DNA of 32,172 bases from an uncultured Anaeromyxobacter sp. (GTDB lineage: Bacteria > Myxococcota > Myxococcia > Myxococcales > Anaeromyxobacteraceae). Location of the stretch: assembly GCA_903855945.1 (NCBI GenBank), contig CAIOAK010000206.1:1-32172 (forward strand). Direction: 5' to 3'. Shown piece by piece: positions 15,636-24,101 of this stretch. The notes beneath the pieces were generated by a model. That model was given only the letters and a program-made list of their open reading frames with translations, was not told the DNA's origin and made no database searches. Every line of letters begins with the position of its first letter. The stretch's first letter is position 1. A program made the position numbers and the translations under genes.

Positions 15636-17531
15636 TCAACCCTGCTGGGCCTGCGCCCGCTCCACGAGCTCCCGGATCTCGAATCGCCGGATCGGGGCTC
15701 CCGCCATGGCGGCGAGGAGCGCGCGGATCGCCTCGGGGGGCGAACCGCCCTGCCGGGCCCGCGCGGCCAGCAGGATCAGGTCGGGGAAGCCCAGCTCACC
15801 GATGGCGCCGGACTGCACCAGCCCGGAGATCCGCTCGAGCATGGCGGCGTCCATCCGGTATCCGGCCAGCGTCTGCAGCGCCACGGCCTGCACGGGTCGG
15901 TCCGGGTCGGACGCCAGACCGAAGAGCAAGCCCTCGGCCTCCGCGGTCTGGGTCTGCCGCACGGCGTTGGCGGCGGCGGCCCGGACCTGCGGCTGGAGGT
16001 CCGCGGCGTGGCGGGAGACGTCGGCGACGTTCTCGGCCCGGCCCGCGTTGGCCATCGCGGTGAGGATCACCTGCCGGCGCTCGGGGTCGGCGGTCGTCGC
16101 CAGCTCGGAGCGGAGCCGCGCGTTGAACTCGGTCGCCAGCGGGGCGGACTCCCCCTTCGCGGCGTGGATCGCCGCCCCCAGGGCCGCGGTCGCCGGCCCC
16201 TGCCCCGGCCCGGCGGCGGCGGACTCGTCCGCGAGGAGCCGGAGCGTCGCCGGCTCCGGATCCCGGAGATACGAGAGGGTCGAGAGCCACATGGGCCGTC
16301 CGTCGTCCTCACGGAGCCTGGCGTCCTCGAGGAGACCGCGCAGCGCTCCCTGCGCCTGCGGTGTCCCGGTGGCGACGAGCAGCGTCACCGCGCCCCGACG
16401 TCCGTCCGCCGGCAGCTCGCGGAAGCGGGCCGCCAGCCGTGCGCAGTCCTCCGGATGGAGCTTCAGCCACGCCGAGCCGCGCCACATGAAGTCGCGGGGG
16501 AGGTGCTGCCCCGGGGCGAGCGCCTCGAGCTGCTCCAGCATGGACGACAGGTCGTATCCGCCGGCGACCCTGGCCAGGGCCTCCTCCTCCCGTTCCGCCG
16601 TGGCCGGAAGGTCGAGCCGCGCCGGAGGTGCGCCCGCGACCGAGGCGAACAACCTTCCCGCTGCCTGGTCCACCGGCGCCGGCAACGAACCCACCCGGAA
16701 CAGGTCGAGCGAGAGGCTGCTGCGGGAGGCGACGAGAACCGTCCCCGCCCCGTTCCTCACCTCGAGCCGCTCCCGGGATCCGATCCGGCGCAGCTCGCCG
16801 TCCCCGGAGAGAACCGCCTCGAGCCTGCTCTCGAGCGCCTGGGTCGTCCCCTCGAGCCCGCGCGGCAGGGCGTGGAGGGACAGGTAGCGTCGCTTCTCCT
16901 TCACCGCGACGTCCTCGGTCACGCCCCGGCTGGCCCGCCAGGACACCTCGGCCTCGCCTCGCTGGCCGGTCTCCCGGACCTCCCAGGCGCGCGTTCCGAC
17001 CCGAAGGTCGAGCCGCCCGTCGGAGAGGACGGCGACGAGCGAGCGACGGAAGAGGGCCGCCGCCGCGGGCGGGAAGCGAAGCTCGCGAGGGACGCCATCC
17101 GGCCCCAGGAGCAGTTCGGCCTCCACGCCGGTGAGCTGGGCCCGGGCCGCCTCGAGGGATGGCAACGCCTGCTGCCCGCCCACCTCGACCGAGGCGGCCG
17201 TCACCTCGGAGAAGGAAGCACCGAGGATGGTCGCGCCGTTGCGATCCCCCAGCGCCGCCAGACGGAGCACACCGTCGAGGGAGTACCGGGCCCGGATCGA
17301 CCCTGCCTGGCCGCCGCCGGCCTGCACCCCGAGCGCGGCCACCAGGTCCACCGCCTCATCGCCTCGCCACGCGACCCGGTAGAGGTACTCCCGGCCGGGC
17401 TCGAACCGGAGCGGCGCGCGAAGCCCCCCCAGGAACCAGCCCGTGGCGACGATGCCCACGAGCAGGAGGGCGCCCGCCGCGACGAGCCCCACCCGCCGCC
17501 CCGGGTGCTTGCGAAGGGTCACGTCCGTCAT
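15636..17531 (-). CDS. Membrane-anchored vitellogenin-N-like protein with HEAT-like helical repeats
   Basis: The product has 631 residues. A cytoplasmic n-region (MTDVTLRKHPGRR) is followed by one transmembrane helix (about residues 14-34), so the rest is periplasmic or membrane-anchored. Residues of about 40-290 are beta-rich, opening with FEPGREYLYRVAW and containing ARYSLDGVLRL and LLLGPDGVPRELRF. This resembles the beta-barrel start of the vitellogenin/apolipoprotein N-terminal (lipid-transfer) module. From about 320 on the sequence is helical and HEAT-like (LVATGTPQAQGALRGLL, LSYLRDPEPATLRLLADE, DLQPQVRAAAANAVRQT), as in the helical domain of that family. The gene lies 3 bp after the large lipoprotein gene and so is in the same operon. 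Lipid or lipoprotein handling is inferred from fold resemblance only. Confidence 0.65.
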   Translation of the reverse strand: MTDVTLRKHPGRRVGLVAAGALLLVGIVATGWFLGGLRAPLRFEPGREYLYRVAWRGDEAVDLVAALGVQAGGGQAGSIRARYSLDGVLRLAALGDRNGATILGASFSEVTAASVEVGGQQALPSLEAARAQLTGVEAELLLGPDGVPRELRFPPAAAALFRRSLVAVLSDGRLDLRVGTRAWEVRETGQRGEAEVSWRASRGVTEDVAVKEKRRYLSLHALPRGLEGTTQALESRLEAVLSGDGELRRIGSRERLEVRNGAGTVLVASRSSLSLDLFRVGSLPAPVDQAAGRLFASVAGAPPARLDLPATAEREEEALARVAGGYDLSSMLEQLEALAPGQHLPRDFMWRGSAWLKLHPEDCARLAARFRELPADGRRGAVTLLVATGTPQAQGALRGLLEDARLREDDGRPMWLSTLSYLRDPEPATLRLLADESAAAGPGQGPATAALGAAIHAAKGESAPLATEFNARLRSELATTADPERRQVILTAMANAGRAENVADVSRHAADLQPQVRAAAANAVRQTQTAEAEGLLFGLASDPDRPVQAVALQTLAGYRMDAAMLERISGLVQSGAIGELGFPDLILLAARARQGGSPPEAIRALLAAMAGAPIRRFEIRELVERAQAQQG

Positions 17532-17534
17532 CGA

Positions 17535-20500
17535 TCAGGTGCAGCTGTTCGGCCGGCTCCACTTCGCGAGCTTGTCCAGGTTCTTCTCGGTGAGGTTGAA
17601 GCTCCGGTCCCAGATGACCGTCCCCTGCCGGAAGCCCGTCCAGTCGAAGAGCGTGATGTCGAACTTCTTGCAGAGCGGGCAGGCGCCCACCTTCGCCCAG
17701 GCGTAGAAGCGGCCGGAGAGCAGGGTCGTTTCGAGCTCCAGCTTCGAGACGAGCGCCACCGAGCTGGTGCTCCCGCCCGACGACCCCGGCGGGGTCGTCC
17801 GCATCGCCAGCCGCCCGGAGAAGACCGGACCGATCTCGACGACGTCGATGGAGGCGCCGACACCCGCTCCCACGATGCCTGCGTCCACGCCGCCTTCGAC
17901 GAAGAGGCTCGTGAACGCCTTGGCACTCGCGTCAACCGCTGGCTCGGGCACGAGGGTGACCGCGGTGTCGAGCCCCCACCCTCCCCCGACCCCGTAGGAC
18001 ACCGAGATGGGAACGGGACCGATCGAGAAGTAGTAGGTGTCGGACCAGCCGGTGAACTCGCTGGACTGCGTGCTCCTGGAGAGGGGCCAGGTCCGGTCAA
18101 CCCCGGCGACCCGCACCACGATGGTTCCCGTACCGGTCGTCCCGGTGCCCCTCTCGCCGTGGGCCGAGACGTGCAGGAACTCCGAGTGCGAGCTCAGGAA
18201 GACGGAGGAGGCGCTGACCGAGGCCTCGAGCACGGAGGCGTCGGTGAGCCCGTCCTTCGACCAGAGGAAATTCTCCTCCAGCGTGGCGCCGACGAGGGCG
18301 TTCCCGAACTTCTGGCTGGCCGTGTGCACCTCGGTCATGGTGGGGGAGGTGCTGCACTGGGGGATGAATGCGGTGGCGACGGCGAAGGCCACCTCGTCCA
18401 TCTTCCCGGCGCGGGTGATGAAGTTCTCGATGCCCCGGTGATCGTCCCGGTAGCTGACGGGCGGGTAGAATACCGGATAGGTGACGGTCGCGGGGTCGTT
18501 CGGGGTCGCCAGCTCGCCGCAGTGGTAGTGCGCCTTGGCCATGTGCACGTCCGCCGGGGCCGGAGTGCAACCGCAGACCTCGAACTGGCTCACGCTGCCG
18601 ACGGGCGAGTTGAGCGGGCACTCGAAGGGGAAGCTGGTCTTCAGCCGGGCGAAGTTCACGCCCCGCATGAAGCCCAGGCACCGCCGCTGGTCCGCGGAGG
18701 GCCCTACGTTCGGGGAGTCGGCCCGGACCACCGGGGGCAGGTTCATGAGCTGCTCCTCCCGGACGCCCTGGAACCGGTCTACGAACATCTCCGGGAGCCA
18801 CGTGCACAGCACGTGAGGGTTGGCGGCGAGGCAGCTGGTGAAGGGCTCCGTCCAGCCCTGCTGCGACGCCGCGGTGAGCACCGACTCGATGTGCTCGTCG
18901 AGCCCCTTCAGGCGCGCCTCCAGGTCGGTCTGGGTGCGCGAGGCGACGTCGGCCTTCACGGCGGCCCAGTCCCGGGCGAACTGCTCCCGCAGGAAGGCCC
19001 TCTCCCTCCAGGAGATGGAGCCGAGCGTGCTCGCGAGCTCGCCCCGGGCCAGCGAGCTGGCCCGCACCGTCTCGGTGATCCCGACCGCCGGCGCCCACAG
19101 GACGTCGAGCGCTGGAGTGACCACGTCACGGCCGGCCAGCCGCGCCGCCATCTCCAGCTGCGCCCGCCGGGCGTAGAGCTCGAGCACCTGCTCCCGGCGG
19201 AGGCGCATCACCGCCTCCTGGACGGCGGTGATCCCGTACCTCACGTAGGCCCCGTAGCTGTCGCCGTGCCAGGCCCAGGTCTCGCTCGTGGTGGCGGTCG
19301 TGCAGCCCGCCAGGCCCGAGCAGGGCTGGCTGTAGGTGGCGAGGAGCGCCCCGGAGAAGATCAGGCGGTGGGCGTGATCCGCGGCCTTGGCTGCGTCCAC
19401 CTTCCGCTTCGTGCCCATGAGCAGCTCCTGCACGAGGCTGGGAGCGCGGGCGACCCCGGCGGTGAGCGGGAAGGCCGGGTTGGGAGCGACCGAGAAGAGG
19501 GCCGGATACCAGGAGCGGGAGACCACGTTCTGGTTCCGCACGAGCCAGCCCACGTTGCCGCGGGCGGTGGCGTCGAAGGCGGCCGCCACGCGCAGGATGT
19601 CGGGGACGTCGTCGAGCCCCATGAGGTCCCGCTGCATCCGGATCCGGAAGACCGCCCAGTCGTAGTACTTGTGCTTCGCGTAGTCGTCGCAGCTGGCGAC
19701 GTCCTGGATCTCCTGCTTGTGGATGCCGAACGGATCGTCGAAGTAGCCGTTCGACCTCCAGGAGACGTTGGGCTGGAGCTGGCCGTCGCTGACGCAGGTC
19801 AGCGCCAGCGGGCCCACGTTCAGGGAGTACTTCCCCGGCGGCACCACCGGCGTCGAGCCCAGCGCGACGATCCGGGCCGTGTCCCCCGAGGTGAGGGGCG
19901 ATCCCGCCTGGAGCGCCGCCGGGATCGGGACGCTGGTGGGCTCGACCGGCGTGGACAGCGAGGACGTGGCCGTGGCGGTGGGGTCGAAGGCCAGCGCCGG
20001 ACCGAGCTGGAGGGTGTCGAACCAGGGGTTGATCCGCGACCAGATCGCCCCCTGGAGCTGCTCGTCGATCGGCGAGCCCGAGACGGCCGATTGCGGCCGG
20101 GGAGGGACGTGGTACTGCCGGCAGGTCATGCCGATCTCGTTTCCTCCCACGTAGCCGTCCGTCCGGAAGGTTGTCGGGTAGAGCGCGAGGACGATGCGGC
20201 TGCAGATCTTGGGCTGGCTTCCCACGGAGCAGTCGGAAGGAAGCGTGCAGGGCCTCCAGTAGTCGTCGCAGGCGGCGGTCTTGAGCCGCTCGGCGCTCTG
20301 CACCGTCGCGAAGGCGGCGTAGCAGCGGGTCACCAGCAGGTCGCTGCAGTTCGACGGAAGGGCCGCATGCTGGCCCGCCATCCAGGTCTGATCGAGGCAC
20401 TGGTCGACGGTCGGCTGGGGAACGACGGAGGCGCAGTCGACCGGAGGAGGGGTCGGAGGGATCGTGGGACCCGAGGACCCGCCGCAGCCGCCCGCGATCG

Positions 20501-20555
20501 GCAGCGCGAGGAGCGCGAGGAGGATGGGGATCGGCGACACACGAGTGAAGGGCAT
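17535..20555 (-). CDS. Large Cys-rich lipoprotein of unknown function
   Basis: The product has 1006 residues. The start is the ATG at 20555 after AGGGA, and the lipobox is LPIAGGC. The N-terminal 150 residues are Cys-rich (DCASVV, QCLDQT, NCSDLLVTRCYAAF, ACDDYWRPC, DCSVGSQPKICSR). The middle (about 300-620) is mostly helical with many Arg, Glu and Ala residues. A second Cys-containing zone follows (FPFECPLNS, FEVCGCTPAPADVHMAKAHYHCGE). The C-terminal 250 residues are beta-rich and amphipathic (GPVPISVSYGVGGGWGLD, VVEIGPVFSGRLAMR) and end with a CPLC pair. I recognise no family. The gene ends 3 bp before the vitellogenin-like gene, so the two products probably work together at the envelope. 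The disulfide-rich layout fits an exported protein. Confidence 0.7.
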   Translation of the reverse strand: MPFTRVSPIPILLALLALPIAGGCGGSSGPTIPPTPPPVDCASVVPQPTVDQCLDQTWMAGQHAALPSNCSDLLVTRCYAAFATVQSAERLKTAACDDYWRPCTLPSDCSVGSQPKICSRIVLALYPTTFRTDGYVGGNEIGMTCRQYHVPPRPQSAVSGSPIDEQLQGAIWSRINPWFDTLQLGPALAFDPTATATSSLSTPVEPTSVPIPAALQAGSPLTSGDTARIVALGSTPVVPPGKYSLNVGPLALTCVSDGQLQPNVSWRSNGYFDDPFGIHKQEIQDVASCDDYAKHKYYDWAVFRIRMQRDLMGLDDVPDILRVAAAFDATARGNVGWLVRNQNVVSRSWYPALFSVAPNPAFPLTAGVARAPSLVQELLMGTKRKVDAAKAADHAHRLIFSGALLATYSQPCSGLAGCTTATTSETWAWHGDSYGAYVRYGITAVQEAVMRLRREQVLELYARRAQLEMAARLAGRDVVTPALDVLWAPAVGITETVRASSLARGELASTLGSISWRERAFLREQFARDWAAVKADVASRTQTDLEARLKGLDEHIESVLTAASQQGWTEPFTSCLAANPHVLCTWLPEMFVDRFQGVREEQLMNLPPVVRADSPNVGPSADQRRCLGFMRGVNFARLKTSFPFECPLNSPVGSVSQFEVCGCTPAPADVHMAKAHYHCGELATPNDPATVTYPVFYPPVSYRDDHRGIENFITRAGKMDEVAFAVATAFIPQCSTSPTMTEVHTASQKFGNALVGATLEENFLWSKDGLTDASVLEASVSASSVFLSSHSEFLHVSAHGERGTGTTGTGTIVVRVAGVDRTWPLSRSTQSSEFTGWSDTYYFSIGPVPISVSYGVGGGWGLDTAVTLVPEPAVDASAKAFTSLFVEGGVDAGIVGAGVGASIDVVEIGPVFSGRLAMRTTPPGSSGGSTSSVALVSKLELETTLLSGRFYAWAKVGACPLCKKFDITLFDWTGFRQGTVIWDRSFNLTEKNLDKLAKWSRPNSCT

Positions 20556-20810
20556 GGAGCGGTCCCTGCGAAGGTGCGATGACCACCGACGGTACGGAGG
20601 CGTTCCTGCACCGTCAAGTCCCCCCCAACCGGGAAACGGTGGAGACTCATTTCACTTTGGGACTCACAGGAATCCCGAGGAGATCGCGACGCCGGGGTCA
20701 TGCCCATTCGGGTCTCTGGACGGAGGCTTTACGTGTATGCCCTGTTCAAGCATGAAGACGCCGCGGGCCCGGACGGATCCGGCACCCCGCCCGGCCGGGA
20801 GTCATCACAC

Positions 20811-21458
20811 ATGAGGAAGATCGGTCTCGTGGTCGCAGCGGTGGCGGGGATCGCGTTTGCGGGCGCCGCACGGGCGCAGGTCACGCTGGACCTGAAGGTC
20901 GGCTATGCGATCCCGACCGGGAACGGGGGCGCGGCCGCACCGATGTCCGACACCTGGGGTGGCGCCATCCCCCTCGGGATCGACGCCCTCTATCGCTTCA
21001 CGTCGAACCTGTCGGCCGGGGTCTTCTTTCAGTGGAATCCGGCCTTCGCCGCGTCCGGGTTCTGCGCACGCGAGTTCGGAGCCACGGCCACCTGCTCGGG
21101 GTCGGACATGCGCGTCGGCATCCTGGTCGCCTACGCCTTCCTGCCTCAGGGGTCGTTCAACCCCTGGGTGAGCCTGGGCACGGGCTGGGAGTGGACCAAC
21201 ATGTCGGCCAAGCTTCCCGGAGGGACCGCCGGCGCCACCTTCAGCGGCTGGGAGTACCTCAACCTCCAGGCGGGCGTGGACTTCCCGCTCGCCAGGATCT
21301 TCGCCATCGGCCCCTACATCGGCTACTCGGGCGGGACCTTCACGTCGATGACGGGCACCGGCAACAACAGCGGCATGGGCACGGTGACCATCGAATCGGC
21401 GAATCGCGCCTTCCACGGCTGGCTGCAGTTCGGCGTCAAGGGAACCCTGAACCTGTAG
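20811..21458 (+). CDS. Outer-membrane beta-barrel protein
   Basis: The product has 215 residues. The start MRKIGLVVAAVAG gives a typical signal peptide cleaved after GAARA. The frame is open further upstream, but that extension has no signal sequence. The mature part alternates aromatic and polar residues in eight or so strands (VTLDLKVGYAIPTG, GIDALYRFTSNLSAGVFFQ, VGILVAYAFL, FNPWVSLGTGWEW, FAIGPYIGYSGG) and ends with LQFGVKGTLNL, which looks like a final barrel strand. This is the usual architecture of small OmpA/OMP_b-brl proteins. The single Cys pair (FCAREFGATATC) could form a loop disulfide. The gene lies alone on the plus strand, divergent from the lipoprotein operon. Confidence 0.8.
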   Translation: MRKIGLVVAAVAGIAFAGAARAQVTLDLKVGYAIPTGNGGAAAPMSDTWGGAIPLGIDALYRFTSNLSAGVFFQWNPAFAASGFCAREFGATATCSGSDMRVGILVAYAFLPQGSFNPWVSLGTGWEWTNMSAKLPGGTAGATFSGWEYLNLQAGVDFPLARIFAIGPYIGYSGGTFTSMTGTGNNSGMGTVTIESANRAFHGWLQFGVKGTLNL

Positions 21459-21676
21459 GGATCCGGCGGCGCATCCACGCTTCACCGTCGGTGACCTGCG
21501 CAGCCAGACGGCGTCTCTCCGTATGGACACGCCGCTCGCGTTCCGGGTTGCGTTCAAGCGACCACACCAGCCATGCTCACCGTGGAGACGCTCCACGTGA
21601 AGTTCGTCAGGCCCACGACGGCCATCGGGGGTGTACGGTGAACTCATCCTGTTCGGGGGAGAAGACCGAGGGTGGC

Positions 21677-23407
21677 ATGACATCGCAGCGACGACTCCCG
21701 GCCGCGGCCCGCCTCATCTCCCTGGCGCTCGCGGCGGCTGCCTGCAGCAGCCAGTCGAGCACGCCGACGAACAGCGTCTCCTACAACGCCATCCTCGCCA
21801 CCGACGACCGGGAGACGACCGTCCAGCTTGTCAAGCTGACGGCCGACGGTGCCGGGACGGTGGAGGGGGAGATCCTGGGCGAGGTCGGGCTGGGATACGG
21901 GGAGATGCCCTTCCTCCTGGGCCAGGGAAAGGTGCCCGGCTCGGGGACCGTCGCGCCACCCGAGTGCCTGGTGAGCCAGTCGATGGGCCCCGGCATGATC
22001 GATGCCTGCGTGACCTCTCCCGCGCTGACGTGGATCGACTGGATCGCGGGGCAGTACGCCATCCCCCAGGACGAGGTCGTGATCACGGCGTCGTACGACA
22101 CCAGCTCGTCGGAGAGCTACCAGACCCCGCTGGTGGACGCGGCGGCGACGGCGACGGACGTGTTCGCCGAGGGGCTCGGCTACACGTCCAGCATCATCCC
22201 CGAGGAGCCCGAGCCGGAGATCCCCGAAGCGGCAGGCGCGAGTTCGGACTTCTACAACCACGACAGGAACGTCAGGAACCGCCCGGAGCGCGCCGAGACC
22301 TGGATTTCCGAGCTCAGGGAATCGGCGAGGCTGAGCCAGCTCTCCATCCCGGGCACCCACGACAGCGCCGCCTGGAAGCACGACACGCTGGGCGGCCCCG
22401 TCACGCAGACCCAGTCCATGGACATCCCGACGCAGCTGAAGGCAGGGGTCCGGTTCCTGGACATTCGCCTGAAGTGCCTCGTGATCAGCGGGCGCCACCA
22501 GCTGAAAGCCTTCCACGGCCTCTCGCCCCAGGAAATCTCCTTCGACGAGATCATCGGGGAGCTCAGGGACTTCCTGGCGACGCACCGGCGCGAGGTCGTC
22601 TACGTCCGGATCAAGAACGAGTCGGGTGGCTCCGAGAAGGACCAGTACTGCTTGAGAAAGGGCATGCCGCCCGACAACGAGACGTTCCGCAACGTCTTCA
22701 AGAGCTACTTCATCAACAACGGCGACGTGTTCTGGACCCCGCCGGGGAAGGCCTCGGGCGGGATTGGGGACCCGACCCTGGGCGAGACGCGCGGCAGGGT
22801 CGTGATCATCAAGGACTTCGTGGACAAGGTCGAGGACGTGAACTTCGGCCTCGTGTGGGCCTGGGGCATGGAGATCCAGGACGAGTTCCACGTGAACGCC
22901 GAGTGGGAGATCTACTCGAAGTGGAACAAGATCAGGCAACAGCTGGAACGGGCGCGGAGCGTCATGGGCCAGGAAACGCACCCGATCTTCATCAACTTCC
23001 TGAGCGCGTCGGGCGACCTGGTGCCCCTGGTCCACCCGTGGTTCGTCGCCAGCGGCCAGCGGTCGCCCAACAACGGCGACGGCCGGCGCACCACCTCGAT
23101 CGCGGGCTGCAAGGGGGAGGAGCCCGAGGCGAAGACCATGAAGGACTTCCCGCGCCGATGCGAGCTGAAGATCCCCAAGTTCAAGAAGTGCGGCAAGTAC
23201 AACAAGAACTGGTGCGAGATCGACTACATGGGCATGAACGAGCTGGCGGCGCTCTGGTTCCGCGAAGAGAACTACACCGACTTCTCGGGCATCGTCGTGG
23301 CCGACTTCATCGGCGGCGATCTCATCTATCGCGTCATCGACATCAACCGGCACAAGCTCCTCGACACCGCGCCGGCTTCCGGACCCGCCATGGAGGACAA
23401 ACGATGA
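21677..23407 (+). CDS. Lipoprotein with phosphatidylinositol-specific phospholipase C-like X domain
   Basis: The product has 576 residues, starts at the ATG at 21677 after GAGGGTGG, and has a lipobox LAAAAC. Residues of about 25-200 form a variable N-terminal region with an acidic Pro/Glu linker. The PI-PLC X-like domain begins near residue 215. It has LSIPGTHDSAAW (His228, general base in the family), GVRFLDIRL, KAFHGLS (His280, general acid), VVYVRIKNE and VVIIKDF. Both catalytic His residues are therefore present. In the family this fold cleaves phosphoinositides, and bacterial members release inositol phosphates or cleave GPI anchors. A Cys-containing Lys-rich insert (FKKCGKYNKNWCEIDY) lies near the C-terminus. 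The stop overlaps the start of a small ORF by 4 bp. Confidence 0.85.
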   Translation: MTSQRRLPAAARLISLALAAAACSSQSSTPTNSVSYNAILATDDRETTVQLVKLTADGAGTVEGEILGEVGLGYGEMPFLLGQGKVPGSGTVAPPECLVSQSMGPGMIDACVTSPALTWIDWIAGQYAIPQDEVVITASYDTSSSESYQTPLVDAAATATDVFAEGLGYTSSIIPEEPEPEIPEAAGASSDFYNHDRNVRNRPERAETWISELRESARLSQLSIPGTHDSAAWKHDTLGGPVTQTQSMDIPTQLKAGVRFLDIRLKCLVISGRHQLKAFHGLSPQEISFDEIIGELRDFLATHRREVVYVRIKNESGGSEKDQYCLRKGMPPDNETFRNVFKSYFINNGDVFWTPPGKASGGIGDPTLGETRGRVVIIKDFVDKVEDVNFGLVWAWGMEIQDEFHVNAEWEIYSKWNKIRQQLERARSVMGQETHPIFINFLSASGDLVPLVHPWFVASGQRSPNNGDGRRTTSIAGCKGEEPEAKTMKDFPRRCELKIPKFKKCGKYNKNWCEIDYMGMNELAALWFREENYTDFSGIVVADFIGGDLIYRVIDINRHKLLDTAPASGPAMEDKR

Positions 23408-23469
23408 AGACCACCAAGACCGAGATCTACTTCGGCGAGGACGAGCCGTCACCTCACGACTCGCCGTGA
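23404..23469 (+). CDS. Small coupled ORF, 21 residues, function unknown
   Basis: The ATG overlaps the TGA of the phospholipase gene (ATGA) and is preceded within that gene by GGAGGA at 6-7 nt spacing, which is a better ribosome-binding site than most in this window. The peptide begins MKTTKTEIYFGEDE and ends SPHDSP. It is polar and has no signal peptide or membrane segment. Strong coupling and a good ribosome-binding site favour real translation. The short length and lack of a known family keep this uncertain. Confidence 0.5.
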   Translation: MKTTKTEIYFGEDEPSPHDSP

Positions 23470-23542
23470 CCCTTCGCCTTTCCCGTTCCGGCCCATCCCG
23501 CCCCGTGGTGCAGGGTCGGGGCACAGGTGGGGCACATGGCGA

Positions 23543-23752
23543 TCAGCCGTCCGCGAGGAGTTTGCGGAGAGGCTCGATGATGGTGTCGTCCATAGGGTCT
23601 CGTCCGTGACACCGAAGTACTCGTGGACGACGACGTTGCGCATTCCCCGCATCTCCGCCCAGGGAATCCCGGGGTGGTCAGCGATGACTTCCTTTGGGGA
23701 TGTGCGTGGTGGCCGCCTCGAGGATGTCCTCGATCCCGTCCAGGGTCAGGGC
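23543..23752 (-). pseudogene. Decayed HepT-like (DUF86) toxin gene, C-terminal part
   Basis: Reading the minus strand across frames gives LDGIEDILEAATTHIPK, then EVIADHPGIPWAEMRG, MRNVVVHEYFGVTDETLW, then DDTIIEPLRKLLADG and a stop at 23543-23545. This matches the DUF86/HepT C-terminal half, including the RNase motif RX4HXY (RNVVVHEY). Two frameshifts break it: one near 23700 (after HIPK) and one near 23596 (after LW). The N-terminal half and the partner antitoxin (MNT nucleotidyltransferase) are absent from this window. It is a remnant of a HepT/MNT toxin-antitoxin locus. Confidence 0.7.
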
Positions 23753-23760
23753 TGCGGACC

Positions 23761-24057
23761 AACGCCCAGGCGGTGAGCCAGTTGCTCGAGGCTCGGGCCT
23801 ACGGCACGCCGCGGGTGGTCGACGAGGACTCCCTCGGCTATCGGCTCATCCCCGTCTCTCCCGACGACCAGCTCCGGTACGGCCTCAACTTCCTCTCGGT
23901 CCGCGGCCGGAAGATCCTGGCCATCGACGGCGTGAGCGACGAATACAAGCAGAGGCTGGCCTCGGTCGGGGTGGACGCGACCTGGATGGACTTCCGCAAC
24001 CTGACGGCGGGCTTCGGGGCGGCGCACTGCACCACGCAGGTGGTGGTGCGGAAGTAG
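23761..24057 (+). pseudogene. 5'-truncated guanidino-modifying (arginine deiminase/amidinotransferase-like) gene
   Basis: The plus strand reads, without a start codon of its own, from TNAQAVSQLLEARAYG through LNFLSVRGRKILAIDGV to FRNLTAGFGAAHCTTQ and VVVRK, then TAG. The ending G-(F/G)-G-A-A-H-C-T-T-Q resembles the catalytic Cys motif at the C-terminus of arginine deiminase, agmatine deiminase and amidinotransferase family enzymes, and NFLSV before it fits the penultimate beta strand. About three quarters of the gene is missing. The frame is open upstream to 23623, but that part reads into the HepT remnant of the other strand. The junction near 23755 is therefore a rearrangement point. Confidence 0.5.
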
Positions 24058-24076
24058 CTCGGCGAGCATCCACGGA

Positions 24077-24088
24077 CGGAACGTTCCG
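24077..24088. repeat. 12-bp perfect palindrome CGGAACGTTCCG
   Basis: This perfect palindrome lies in the 44 bp between the deiminase remnant and the end of the ABC transporter operon. It could be the core of a weak terminator for either strand or a protein-binding site. There is no T-run beside it, so its role is open. Confidence 0.35.
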
Positions 24089-24101
24089 AACTGGATGGAG
24101 C

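Noticed and set aside
16008-20582. A plus-strand open frame of 1524 codons antisense to the lipoprotein and vitellogenin-like genes
   Set aside because: In DNA this GC-rich, frames opposite real genes lack stop codons by chance. The translation is Arg/Gly/Pro/Val-rich without domains, and the minus-strand frames have signal peptides and plausible folds.
21573-21641. Short plus-strand ORF (MLTVETLHVKFVRPT...) between the barrel protein and the phospholipase gene
   Set aside because: It has no Shine-Dalgarno sequence and no conservation evidence. It could be a fragment of an older gene, but nothing supports that.
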